Positions 8,807 to 17,881 of a stretch of 64,000 nt of DNA are shown piece by piece. A program made the translations under genes and the position numbers. The notes below the pieces were generated by a model that saw nothing but the letters and a program-made list of their open reading frames with translations, searched no databases and was not told where the DNA came from. Where the stretch lies: positions 124,001 through 188,000 of the forward strand of contig CAMVID010000003.1 of the NCBI GenBank assembly GCA_947167445.1, given 5' to 3'. The first letter of the stretch is position 1. Every line of letters starts with the position of its first letter. The stretch comes from G11 sp947167445. GTDB taxonomy: Bacteria > Bacillota > Clostridia > Lachnospirales > Lachnospiraceae.

Positions 8807-10771
8807 ATGATAAATAGGATAATTAATAGAAAAAGCCTTTTTTTTCTTGCCATTTTTGTATTAATGATTGTGGTTACAGTTTGTGTTGCCCCAATTTTAA
8901 CACCTGATTCTGAAGCGTACATAACGGGGGCAAAAGAGAGAGCATTGCTTTACCCTGTTTTGTTAAGGGGCTTCAATTACATTTTGGGAGAGGCATATTT
9001 AAAGTTTGTAGCAGTTTTTCAAACGGTTCTATGGGCAGTAGGTATAGCCTTTTTTTCAGAGAGTTTCATTGAGCTACTGGGTACTAAAAAGACAGTCCAT
9101 GTGCTGGCTATTTATTTCATCACCTGTTTTCAACTAATAGGGTTGTCTTTACAGGACAAGCGATGGTATCCTGCGGTAATTCTTACGGAGGGATTAGCGT
9201 ATCCGCTATTTCTTATCTCAATCGGGTTTTTACTAAGATATTTATACATCAAAGCAACCGCCATTAATGAAATCGCTTCCATTTTAGCGGCTATTTTGTG
9301 TGCATTTTTAAGAAAACAAATGTTTTTTGTATTGGCTTTAGAAACACTTGTTTATATATTTGTGTCCCTGTTGGGCGCAAAGGAAAAGAATCATAGAAAT
9401 TCGATTATGGATAGAGGTGGAGCAGCTGTTGTGGCGGTTGCTTTAACCATATCATCGGTTTTTTTATACGGAAGTATGACAAACAAATATAACGAATACT
9501 TTGGCAACGAGAATGCACTTACCTCGTATGACGTTGCTATGTTCGGAAACTATTTTTTCTATGCAAGCGAAAATGATGTGGACAGCCTTGAGGATAAGGA
9601 CAAAGATTTATTTAACTTTGCTTATGATTCATATAAGGATATAGGTTATCTGTATTCTGATTATAGAAGCGAGAACAGCGAGTTCGCGACCTCGATTCAA
9701 AGAAATTCAAAATATGATTCAACCTGGGGAGCTTTTTTGCCACTGATAACAGATTATGTTAATAAAATCAGTGAAAAAAACGATTCTAATGTAACAGTTG
9801 AACAGACGCTATCTTCAATGGGAAGAATAGAAGCCACCGTTGTTAAAAATCATTGGTTTGAGATAATTATTGGCTTAATTATGAGATGCGTTATCGGTGT
9901 TGTTAATACTGTATCTCATTCCATTACCTCATACAATTATAAGATGTGGCTATTTCACTTTACTCCCGCCATGATTTTTTATATAGCTTTTATAGCAGGA
10001 GGTGTGGTCAATAGGAAGAATAAAACAGTTGCGTCAGCAACGGTTTTAACTGCTCTGTTTGTTGTGGGAAATGCTGCTTCCGTCTCCTTATTTATCATGC
10101 CCAATTTTCGATATATGTTATATTATTTTCCTCTATGCTATTGCGTGTTGTACATGCAGATTTTCAAGTGGATTGAGGCAAGGGGAAATGCAGATAATAT
10201 CCTCGAAAAAGAGTGGAACATACTTGACAAGTTTATTGCGTCTATTAGATATGCTCAAATTGACAGGTATTTTACACCAAACAGCGTAATCTGCGATATT
10301 GGCTGCGGAAGAACAGGAAACTTGCTGTACAGATATAAGGATAGAATTATAAGAGGCGTTGGATTTGATTTTAGACAGATGAATCATACGGATGGCAACT
10401 TGGAATTTATTAATAACCGAGGAGCTAAAGATCTGAAACTGACCCCATATTCTTTTGATATTGTTTTTATGATTGCGGTATTAGAGCACTTGGATGATTC
10501 TAATAAAATGTTTGAAGACATTTCAGCTATATGTAATGACGGGGGCAAGGTTGTAATAACAACCCCTACGAGGTTGGCGAAACCAATTTTGGAATTTATG
10601 GCATTTAGGCTTCACATAATAAGTGAGGCCGAGATAGCCGAGCATAAACACTATTATGATGAATCGGAAATTAACAAGCTTTACACGGAAAATGGGCTGA
10701 CAATGACAAAATATAAGAAGTTTTGGTTCGGTTTAAATAGCGTAGCAGTGGGAGTCAAGAATTCAGTTTAG
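8807..10771 (+). CDS. Membrane (GT-C-like) protein fused to a C-terminal methyltransferase
   Basis: The N-terminal ~470 residues hold about ten membrane segments with an extracellular loop around residues 215-340, the layout of GT-C or O-antigen-ligase-like proteins; the early LTPDSEAYITGA loop resembles a GT-C acidic loop. The C-terminal part, about residues 475-654, is a cytosolic SAM methyltransferase with motif I DIGCG (from Asp497), VLEHLDD and a GGKVVITTP strand. The ATG at 8807 has GAGG seven bases upstream; a TTG at 8765 overlapping the ABC gene is less likely. The fusion is real in sequence: one open frame without a stop. It may couple methylation to membrane transfer of a sugar. Confidence 0.7.
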   Translation: MINRIINRKSLFFLAIFVLMIVVTVCVAPILTPDSEAYITGAKERALLYPVLLRGFNYILGEAYLKFVAVFQTVLWAVGIAFFSESFIELLGTKKTVHVLAIYFITCFQLIGLSLQDKRWYPAVILTEGLAYPLFLISIGFLLRYLYIKATAINEIASILAAILCAFLRKQMFFVLALETLVYIFVSLLGAKEKNHRNSIMDRGGAAVVAVALTISSVFLYGSMTNKYNEYFGNENALTSYDVAMFGNYFFYASENDVDSLEDKDKDLFNFAYDSYKDIGYLYSDYRSENSEFATSIQRNSKYDSTWGAFLPLITDYVNKISEKNDSNVTVEQTLSSMGRIEATVVKNHWFEIIIGLIMRCVIGVVNTVSHSITSYNYKMWLFHFTPAMIFYIAFIAGGVVNRKNKTVASATVLTALFVVGNAASVSLFIMPNFRYMLYYFPLCYCVLYMQIFKWIEARGNADNILEKEWNILDKFIASIRYAQIDRYFTPNSVICDIGCGRTGNLLYRYKDRIIRGVGFDFRQMNHTDGNLEFINNRGAKDLKLTPYSFDIVFMIAVLEHLDDSNKMFEDISAICNDGGKVVITTPTRLAKPILEFMAFRLHIISEAEIAEHKHYYDESEINKLYTENGLTMTKYKKFWFGLNSVAVGVKNSV

Positions 10772-10783
10772 AGAGTATGTAAT

Positions 10784-12658
10784 ATGTGCGGTATTTGCGG
10801 TTATGTTGCAAAACAAAAAATATCAGATGATAAACTAGGACAGATGCGAGATACTATGATTCATAGAGGTCCTAATGATGCAGGCATATGGCAAGGACAG
10901 GAGGATTTGGGCTATGTAGGATTAGCCCACAGACGCCTGTCTATTCTTGATTTGTCAGAACTTGGACATCAACCTATGCTTTCTGATGATTTGAATTATG
11001 CTATTACATATAATGGTGAAGTTTATAATTATATCGAATTACGCGATGAACTAAGAGCAGATGGCTTTTCTTTTAAATCTGAATGTGATACGGAAGTAAT
11101 CTTGGCTGCCTATAAGAAATGGGGGACGGATTGCTTTTTGCATTTTAATGGTATGTTTGGAATCGCAATATGGGACAGAAAGGAAGGAAGATTAGTGCTT
11201 GCAAGAGACAGGATGGGGAAAAAGCCTGTCTACTATTATTATAATGCTGCACAGAAAGATTTTGTATTTGCTTCGGAATTAAAACCCATAATGCTTTATC
11301 CTAATTTTCAAAAGGAAATTAGGAAGGAATCAATTGGAGAATTTCTTTGCAATAAGTATATATGTCCGCCAAATACAATATTTGAGAACACTTTCAAGTT
11401 GGAACCTGGTAGATATTTGGTCTACAACGAAAATGGAATAAGGGTAAAAAGATACTGGAATATAGTTGAAAGATATGATGACTTATCAGAAAAAACAATA
11501 TCAGACACAGATGAAACAATAAGCTTCCTGTCTGATATTTTAGGCGATTCGGTAAAAAAAAGAATGGTAGCGGATGTTCCTGTAGGAACATTTTTGAGCG
11601 GAGGGATTGACTCAACTTTAGTTACAGCAATCGCACAGCAGCAAGTTAATAAACCTATAAAAACGTTTTCAATTGGATTCTATGATAAAGAGAGAAATGA
11701 AGCTCCTTTTGCTAAAGAGATAGCAAGTTATATAGGAACGAACCACACTGAACTATACGTGGATGATGAGACTGTGCAAAAACTGTTGATTGATTTGCCA
11801 ACGTATTATGATGAACCATTTTCGGATTCATCTCAGTTGCCAATGATGTTAGTGTCGAAGTTAGCTGCAGATAATGTTGTGGTTGCTCTTTCCGGTGATG
11901 GTGGCGATGAGCTTTTTTGCGGATATAAAATGTATGATTTGACTTATATCGCTCAGAAATGCGACTGGGTTGGGGGCGTATTACACAACCTTCCAGTAAG
12001 GGAAAAATGGATAGGAAAAATAGAACCCGAATTACGTGCATTTATAAATAATAGGGAGAGAAATTATAAGACGCAGTTGTTTATTGATGTTGTCTCAGAA
12101 CCGGTTAGCAAGATTCTGCTAAATGGCGATTCATTTATATCAAAATATAACCATGAGTGTGAGACGACACATATTAGGAATTGGCAAGAAAGAAGAATGT
12201 TACTCGACATGATGACCTATATGCCGGATGATATTCTTATGAAGACCGACAGGGCCTCGATGAAATACTCACTTGAGGTGAGATGTCCCATCTTGGATTA
12301 TAGGTTTGTAGAAGCATCCATGAGAATTTCTCACGGCTTAAAGTATTGCAGATTCGATAAAAAGCATATCCTCAAAGAAATGACATACAGATATGTTCCC
12401 AAGGAATTGTTGGACAGACCCAAGAAAGGCTTTGGAGTACCACTTCGAAAATGGCTTAGGACATCATTAAAAGAAAATATTGCAGAGTACTGTAGAGATG
12501 ATGCTTTAGTAAAACAGGACATTTTTGATACTGGTGAAATGAAACACCTTATAGAGATGCAGGCCAAATCCGACAAGATTCAATATAGCTCAATCTTATG
12601 GTCATATTATGTTTTTCAGAGGTGGTATCAACAGTATATTGAAGATGTTTGGAATTAA
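10784..12658 (+). CDS. asnB: Glutamine-dependent asparagine synthase-like amidotransferase (AsnB family)
   Basis: The product is 624 residues and begins MCGICG, so Cys2 becomes the N-terminal nucleophile of a class-II glutamine amidotransferase. The ATP-pyrophosphatase motif SGGIDST starts at Ser272. DRMGKKPVYY and LSGDGGDE are further family hallmarks. The family transfers glutamine ammonia to a carboxylate. Polysaccharide loci often contain AsnB homologues proposed to amidate uronic acids. Since the window also codes for UDP-glucuronate formation and epimerisation, amidation of a uronic acid is attractive, but ordinary asparagine synthesis is not excluded. Confidence 0.85.
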   Translation: MCGICGYVAKQKISDDKLGQMRDTMIHRGPNDAGIWQGQEDLGYVGLAHRRLSILDLSELGHQPMLSDDLNYAITYNGEVYNYIELRDELRADGFSFKSECDTEVILAAYKKWGTDCFLHFNGMFGIAIWDRKEGRLVLARDRMGKKPVYYYYNAAQKDFVFASELKPIMLYPNFQKEIRKESIGEFLCNKYICPPNTIFENTFKLEPGRYLVYNENGIRVKRYWNIVERYDDLSEKTISDTDETISFLSDILGDSVKKRMVADVPVGTFLSGGIDSTLVTAIAQQQVNKPIKTFSIGFYDKERNEAPFAKEIASYIGTNHTELYVDDETVQKLLIDLPTYYDEPFSDSSQLPMMLVSKLAADNVVVALSGDGGDELFCGYKMYDLTYIAQKCDWVGGVLHNLPVREKWIGKIEPELRAFINNRERNYKTQLFIDVVSEPVSKILLNGDSFISKYNHECETTHIRNWQERRMLLDMMTYMPDDILMKTDRASMKYSLEVRCPILDYRFVEASMRISHGLKYCRFDKKHILKEMTYRYVPKELLDRPKKGFGVPLRKWLRTSLKENIAEYCRDDALVKQDIFDTGEMKHLIEMQAKSDKIQYSSILWSYYVFQRWYQQYIEDVWN

Positions 12659-12672
12659 TGAGTGATATATAA

Positions 12673-14109
12673 ATGGATAAAAATAAAAAATGGAGCTTAA
12701 TATTTATTCTTCTTGAAATACTGGTTCTCTCATTTGTCGCTGCTTGGACTGTTAAAATTGATCCCTATTTTCATTACCACAAACCAGATACTTCAAGATA
12801 CTTTTATGCTATTAATAATGAGCGAAGCCAAAATGATGGTATCACAAGAAACTTTGATTATTCGGGTATTATTACAGGCACATCCATGTGCCAGAATTTT
12901 AAAACATCAGAGGCTGAGTCTTTCTTTGGCGGAACGTTTGTAAAAGTGCCATATTCGGGAGGAACATATAAAGAAATAAATGATAACATAGAAAATGGAT
13001 TAAAAAATAATAGGAATATCAGAATAATTATCAGAGGTTTGGACTACGGATATATTATAGACGATAAAGACCGGTTGAGGCTTGATATGGGAACGTATCC
13101 CACTTACTTGTATGACAACAATATTTTTAACGATGTTAACTATGTGTTTAATAAAGATATAATTGAACAAGTATATTTGATGGAAACAATGCGGAAAGGT
13201 CAGGATTATTCAACTGGTTTTACTTCATTTGACGACTATGGCAATTGGATGGATTATCGTGTGTTTGGCTTGAAAGCATTATATCCAAACGGGTTTGAAG
13301 GTGGCGAAATAGGAGTCGGTGTAGGTTTATCGCAAGAAGAGCTAGAAATGGTAAGAAGTAACATAGAGCAAAATGTCGTTTCGGTTGCTCGAGAGCACTC
13401 TGATGTGGATTTTTATTATTTTTTCACTCCATATAGTGCGGCCTGGTGGTACGAGACATTAAAAAATAATGAATTAGAAAAGAAGATAGAAGCCGAGAAA
13501 GTAGCCATCGAAATGATGCTTGAACAGGATAACATCAAACTTTTCTCAATAAATGACAACCTATCAATAACAGCTGATTTGAATAATTACAAAGATTATA
13601 CTCATTATGGAGAATGGATAAATAGTCTTATCCTTAAGTATATGTCTGAAGGAGAATTTCAAATTACCTGGGACAATTATGAGTCTTACCTGGAGTCTGA
13701 AAAAGAGCAATACATAAATTATGACTACAGTTCATTCAATAATCAGTATGACTATGCATACGATTATTATGCAGGCGCTATATTAGCCGAGGAAACTTAT
13801 GGCACTCACCCCAAAACTGTTGAAATAAAAGATGGTAAAGCAAGCATTTATGACCTTCAGGACTACAGGTATGCTGTATTCTCCGGACAATCTATAGGAG
13901 AAAGCGGAAAAGCCGCTGTAGGTGTTTATAATAAATCAGGGGAATTAGTATCGAAACTTGACGATATTTATGAGGACCATAGTGGATTTAAACAGTATGT
14001 TATAAAGCTCAATCCGAAAGAAAGAATATCTTATATCGTTTTCAATGATTCAAATCTGAAAGATGATTCTGACGCTTTGTTTGAGTTTGACAATCTAGTT
14101 CTGTATTGA
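12673..14109 (+). CDS. Membrane-anchored SGNH-like (DltD/AlgX-like) extracellular protein
   Basis: A single N-terminal membrane segment (about residues 8-27) anchors a 478-residue extracellular protein. ITGTSMC places a Ser71 nucleophile in a block-I-like GTS motif, and KDYTHYG gives the Asp308/His311 pair of a DxxH block V. The last ~110 residues look like a beta-sandwich and may bind carbohydrate. SGNH proteins of this type pair with MBOAT acyltransferases to acylate glycans outside the cell. Here no MBOAT is adjacent, so the partner would be one of those at 36416 or 59553, or it acts as an esterase. Confidence 0.65.
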   Translation: MDKNKKWSLIFILLEILVLSFVAAWTVKIDPYFHYHKPDTSRYFYAINNERSQNDGITRNFDYSGIITGTSMCQNFKTSEAESFFGGTFVKVPYSGGTYKEINDNIENGLKNNRNIRIIIRGLDYGYIIDDKDRLRLDMGTYPTYLYDNNIFNDVNYVFNKDIIEQVYLMETMRKGQDYSTGFTSFDDYGNWMDYRVFGLKALYPNGFEGGEIGVGVGLSQEELEMVRSNIEQNVVSVAREHSDVDFYYFFTPYSAAWWYETLKNNELEKKIEAEKVAIEMMLEQDNIKLFSINDNLSITADLNNYKDYTHYGEWINSLILKYMSEGEFQITWDNYESYLESEKEQYINYDYSSFNNQYDYAYDYYAGAILAEETYGTHPKTVEIKDGKASIYDLQDYRYAVFSGQSIGESGKAAVGVYNKSGELVSKLDDIYEDHSGFKQYVIKLNPKERISYIVFNDSNLKDDSDALFEFDNLVLY

Positions 14110-14145
14110 AGAGACAAATATATGGAGTACTAATACGGCATTGTT

Positions 14146-15300
14146 ATGAAAATTCTAATTATATCTCATGAATATCCGCCAATTGGCGGAGGTGGTGCCA
14201 ACGCTTGCATGAATCTTGCGAGAGAATATGGCGAAGCTGGGCACATAGTAAATATTGTTACGGTGTGGTATGAAGGAACTGAAGAACTTTCTTTTGAAGG
14301 TAAAGTGACAATTCACAGAGTTAAATCCAAAAGGGCATGTGTTGATCACAGCAGCTTTTCGGAAATGCTTGATTTTCTAATAAAGGCAAAGCCTGTTGTG
14401 AAAAAGCTTGAGAAAGAGATACACTATGATATTTGCCAGGTGTTTTTTGGGATTCCCAGCGGGCCACTTGGCCTCTACTTAAAGAAGAGATATGACCTTT
14501 CATACGTTATTCGCTTTGGTGGCGGTGATATTCCGGGAGCACAGAAGAGATTTGCGCTTATTTATACGGGACTTACCCCTGTAATAAAAAGTATCTGGAA
14601 GAATGCCGACGCATTGGTTGCTAATTCAAAGGGACTTAAAGACAGAGCTGAAAGGTTTTATGATAAGAAGGAGATAAAGATTATTCCTAATGGAGTTAAC
14701 CTATTAAAAGCCCCTGAACATGAAGTGATTAAGAATGATGATGAAATCGTTCTTCTTTTTGTGTCGAGACTTATTGAAGGGAAAGGCGTTCAGGATATAA
14801 TTCCTTTGATGAAAGAGATTTCAGAAGCGTGCTTAAGAAATGGCAAGAAAGTTATTCTTCGAATTGTTGGTGATGGCCCATATCGAGGAGAACTTGAGAA
14901 GATTGCTATGAAGGTGGGAGTTGACAGTCTTGTAGAATTTGTTGGACAAAAGAGTAAAGACGAACTGTCAGCTTATTACATAGGCTCTGATATATTTGTA
15001 TTTCCGTCAAGAAGCGAAGGAATGCCTAATGCGGTACTTGAGGCTATGGCTTACGGATTGCCAGTTGTGATGACTCCGTGCGAGGGAAGTGATGAACTGA
15101 TACATGGCAATGGTTTTGTTTGCGAAGTGGATGGGTTTAAAGAGAAAATATTAGAATTAATCAGTTCATATTCACTAAGAAATACTTTGGGTAACAAAAG
15201 CCGTGAGCTTGCTAAAAAATCATTTTCGTGGGAAAGAGCAGTTGAGGAATACATTAGTTTATTTGAAGAAATAAGGAGCAGAAATGAAGATATTAATTAA
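14146..15300 (+). CDS. Glycosyltransferase family 4 (GT-B fold)
   Basis: This cytosolic retaining glycosyltransferase has 384 residues. The N-terminus has the SHEYPPIGGGGA acceptor-side loop common in GT4. The donor domain has the E-x7-E motif (Glu291 and Glu299 in SEGMPNAVLEAMA). It is one of only two GT4 domains in the window. The 3' end overlaps the following rfbE-like gene by 17 bases. Donor and acceptor are unknown; the neighbouring CDP-sugar genes suggest a deoxysugar donor but do not prove it. Confidence 0.85.
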   Translation: MKILIISHEYPPIGGGGANACMNLAREYGEAGHIVNIVTVWYEGTEELSFEGKVTIHRVKSKRACVDHSSFSEMLDFLIKAKPVVKKLEKEIHYDICQVFFGIPSGPLGLYLKKRYDLSYVIRFGGGDIPGAQKRFALIYTGLTPVIKSIWKNADALVANSKGLKDRAERFYDKKEIKIIPNGVNLLKAPEHEVIKNDDEIVLLFVSRLIEGKGVQDIIPLMKEISEACLRNGKKVILRIVGDGPYRGELEKIAMKVGVDSLVEFVGQKSKDELSAYYIGSDIFVFPSRSEGMPNAVLEAMAYGLPVVMTPCEGSDELIHGNGFVCEVDGFKEKILELISSYSLRNTLGNKSRELAKKSFSWERAVEEYISLFEEIRSRNEDIN

Positions 15301-16309
15301 CGGGGGATGTGGTTTTTTAGGAAGCAATCTTGCTGCATATGGAATTAAAAATGGTTACGATATCACTGTGCTTGACAATCTTTCAAGATTTGGAGCAGCA
15401 TCTAACCTGGAATGGTTGAGAACTCTTGGGAATTTTACATTTATTCATGGCGACACAAGAAATATGAATGATGTAGAAAGGGTAATTGAAAGGGGGCAGT
15501 TTGATGCAGTATTCCATCTCGCAGGACAGGTAGCGATGACCACGTCTATTTCTGATCCATGCAAGGATTTTCAGACAAACGCAATGGGAACATTTTATGT
15601 CCTTGATGCCATTAGAAGACATAGTCCTAACACAGTTATGATGTTTTCATCGACCAATAAAGTGTATGGTGATCTTGAAAACTATACATATGAACAGACG
15701 AATAGTAGGTATATATGCAAGGAATATCCCAATGGATTCGATGAAAAAGTCCCCTTGGATTTTCGCTCTCCTTATGGATGCTCAAAAGGTGCTGCAGACC
15801 AATACATGCTCGACTTTCATAGGATATATGGAATTAAAACTATCGTATTTCGGCACTCTTCAATGTACGGTGGTAGACAGTTTGCCACATATGATCAGGG
15901 GTGGATTGGTTGGTTTTGTGAAAAAGCCATTGAAAAAAAGCATAGTCCTAATTGCGCGCCATTTACAATTTCCGGAAACGGAAAACAAGTTAGAGATATT
16001 CTCCATGCAGATGATATGATTAGTTTATACTATTCAGCACTAGGCAATGCTGATAAAATTTCAGGTGAAGTATTTAATATAGGCGGAGGAATGAATCAGT
16101 CACTTTCTCTCCTTGAACTGTTTGGCATGCTGGAGGATATTTTAAAAATCAAGATGGAATATACCATGCTTGAACCAAGAGTCAGCGACCAGAAGGTTTT
16201 TGTCGCAGATTTAGCCAAAATAACTGATGCAATCGGATGGAGACCACAGGTCAGTGCCAGGGACGGAATCGAGAGAATGGTCAAGTGGGCAGAGGAAATC
16301 TATAGATGA
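15284..16309 (+). CDS. rfbE: CDP-paratose 2-epimerase (CDP-tyvelose epimerase)
   Basis: This 341-residue extended SDR has the NAD-binding GGCGFLG motif and catalytic Tyr164/Lys168 in SPYGCSKGA. Segments such as HLAGQVAMTTS, SSTNKVYGDLE and RHSSMYGGRQFATYDQGW match the Salmonella/Yersinia RfbE (Tyv) family closely, judged from memory of the family. The enzyme inverts C2 of CDP-paratose to give CDP-tyvelose. RfbF lies at 19132 and a 4-ketoreductase at 17026, but the CDP-glucose 4,6-dehydratase and C3-dehydrase steps are missing from the window. Confidence 0.85.
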   Translation: MKILINGGCGFLGSNLAAYGIKNGYDITVLDNLSRFGAASNLEWLRTLGNFTFIHGDTRNMNDVERVIERGQFDAVFHLAGQVAMTTSISDPCKDFQTNAMGTFYVLDAIRRHSPNTVMMFSSTNKVYGDLENYTYEQTNSRYICKEYPNGFDEKVPLDFRSPYGCSKGAADQYMLDFHRIYGIKTIVFRHSSMYGGRQFATYDQGWIGWFCEKAIEKKHSPNCAPFTISGNGKQVRDILHADDMISLYYSALGNADKISGEVFNIGGGMNQSLSLLELFGMLEDILKIKMEYTMLEPRVSDQKVFVADLAKITDAIGWRPQVSARDGIERMVKWAEEIYR

Positions 16310-17022
16310 AAATAAGCGTAATGATGCCTTGTTATAAAGAGGCAGAAAATCTAAAGCAGATTTTGCCTAGGATCAGCAATGTATTATTTGAATGTGAAAC
16401 AGATTCTGAAATAATTATTGTTGACACCATGGAACCAATGGACTCAACTAAAGGGATTTGTGAGGAAATTAAGGCCTCATTATCGGCTCCGATTAGATAT
16501 ATTCATCGCAGAAATGGGAACAATTACGGCGATGCAATAAGAACAGGCTTTGAAGATGCGTTGGGTGAATATGTTGTTGTGATGGATGCAGATGGCTCCC
16601 ATGACCCCAAAGACATTGCTAGGTTATATAGAGAGATAACAGATAAGAATTGTGGTGTGGTAATCGGTTCGCGCTACACCAAAGGTGGAGATACGGATAA
16701 TCCTCTTGTTTTAAAGTTAATGTCATACCTATTAAATGTCAGTTACAGACTTTTTTTTCATTTGAATGTTAAAGATGTATCGGATAGTTATAGAATTTAT
16801 AAAGCAGATTATATAAAGGAATTAAATCTGCAATGTGATAACTTTGATATAGTGGAAGAAATTCTAATCAAACTCCGATACAATCATCCCAACATGGAAA
16901 TAAGAGAAGTTCCCATATTCTTTAACAAGCGTGCCTGTGGAGAGTCAAAGAGAGATTTGGGAAGATTTATATGGTCATATTTAGCTACCATGAGAAGACT
17001 AAAGAGGATTCAGAAGGGGTAG
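16306..17022 (+). CDS. GT2 polyprenyl-phosphate sugar synthase (DPM1-like)
   Basis: The 238-residue GT-A protein has MPCYKEAENL at the N-terminus and the metal-binding DAD at Asp94-Asp96 (VVMDADGSHDP). IGSRYTKGG matches bacterial dolichyl-phosphate-mannose-synthase-like enzymes. It has no strong membrane tail, only a weak hydrophobic patch near residues 140-150. Such enzymes move a sugar from a nucleotide to polyprenyl phosphate on the cytosolic face, feeding GT-C enzymes outside. It overlaps the previous stop by four bases. GDP-mannose from ManC (26426) is a candidate donor. Confidence 0.85.
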   Translation: MKISVMMPCYKEAENLKQILPRISNVLFECETDSEIIIVDTMEPMDSTKGICEEIKASLSAPIRYIHRRNGNNYGDAIRTGFEDALGEYVVVMDADGSHDPKDIARLYREITDKNCGVVIGSRYTKGGDTDNPLVLKLMSYLLNVSYRLFFHLNVKDVSDSYRIYKADYIKELNLQCDNFDIVEEILIKLRYNHPNMEIREVPIFFNKRACGESKRDLGRFIWSYLATMRRLKRIQKG

Positions 17023-17025
17023 AAC

Positions 17026-17877
17026 ATGAGAATCTTAATGCTCGGAGCCACCGGATATCTTGGCGGTAATATTGTCACAAGACTTGTGGAAGATGGACAT
17101 AAGGTTATTTGTGTGACTCGTCCAACTTCAGACTGCGGTCGATTATGTTTGGGGAGCGGAAGTATTGAACTTATCTCAAACGATTTGAGAGAGATTGAGG
17201 AGATACTTCGAAGCAAGGATGTAGACTGGGTTGTTAATGGAGTTTGCACATATAAACCAAATGCTACACTATACGGAGACATGCTTGACTCCAATCTTAT
17301 GTTTCCCCTTAGTGTACTTAATCTGGCAATTAAATATCATGTTAAAAACTACATGACTATGGGGACCAGCCTTCCAGGCAATTTCAATGTTTACAGTTTT
17401 ACAAAGCATGAGTTTGCAGTTTTCGGGAAGTTTTTGAGCGAGAAGAATCATGTTAATTTCGTTAACCTTGAATTAGAAATGTTTTATGGAGGCTCATATG
17501 AACCTTTATCTAGATTCATGAATACATGCTTGACAAGGTTAAAGGCAAATGCCCCTTTGGCGCTTACAACCGGGACGCAAACAAGAGATATTGTGAGAGT
17601 GGAAGATGTGATTGACATTATTTCATGGATAATTTGGGAGAAACCGTTTATAGGTTACACAGACTTGCCCATCGGATCCGGAGAAAGCCATTCAATAAGA
17701 GAAATAGTTACATTTATGAAAGAAAATCTGGGCTCAAAATCCGCTCTAAATTTTGGTGCCATAGAAGATAGAGAAGGGGAGCCTAATACTTTGGCGGATA
17801 TTACGTGGATGAGTAAATATAATCGTAGATTAAAATATTCCTATTGGAGCGGACTTATTGATTACCTAAGAGGATAG
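17026..17877 (+). CDS. CDP-4-keto-deoxysugar reductase (abequose/paratose synthase-like SDR)
   Basis: This 283-residue extended SDR has GATGYLGG at the N-terminus and catalytic Tyr123/Lys127 (YSFTK). The segments FVNLELEMFYGG, GTQTRDIVRVEDV and FGAIEDREGEP resemble RfbJ (CDP-abequose synthase) and RfbS (CDP-paratose synthase). Together with RfbE-like 15284 and RfbF 19132 it supports a CDP-3,6-dideoxyhexose branch. A paratose-forming reductase would feed RfbE, but the stereochemical outcome cannot be judged here. It begins four bases after the DPM1-like gene. Confidence 0.7.
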   Translation: MRILMLGATGYLGGNIVTRLVEDGHKVICVTRPTSDCGRLCLGSGSIELISNDLREIEEILRSKDVDWVVNGVCTYKPNATLYGDMLDSNLMFPLSVLNLAIKYHVKNYMTMGTSLPGNFNVYSFTKHEFAVFGKFLSEKNHVNFVNLELEMFYGGSYEPLSRFMNTCLTRLKANAPLALTTGTQTRDIVRVEDVIDIISWIIWEKPFIGYTDLPIGSGESHSIREIVTFMKENLGSKSALNFGAIEDREGEPNTLADITWMSKYNRRLKYSYWSGLIDYLRG

Positions 17878-17881
17878 GGGA

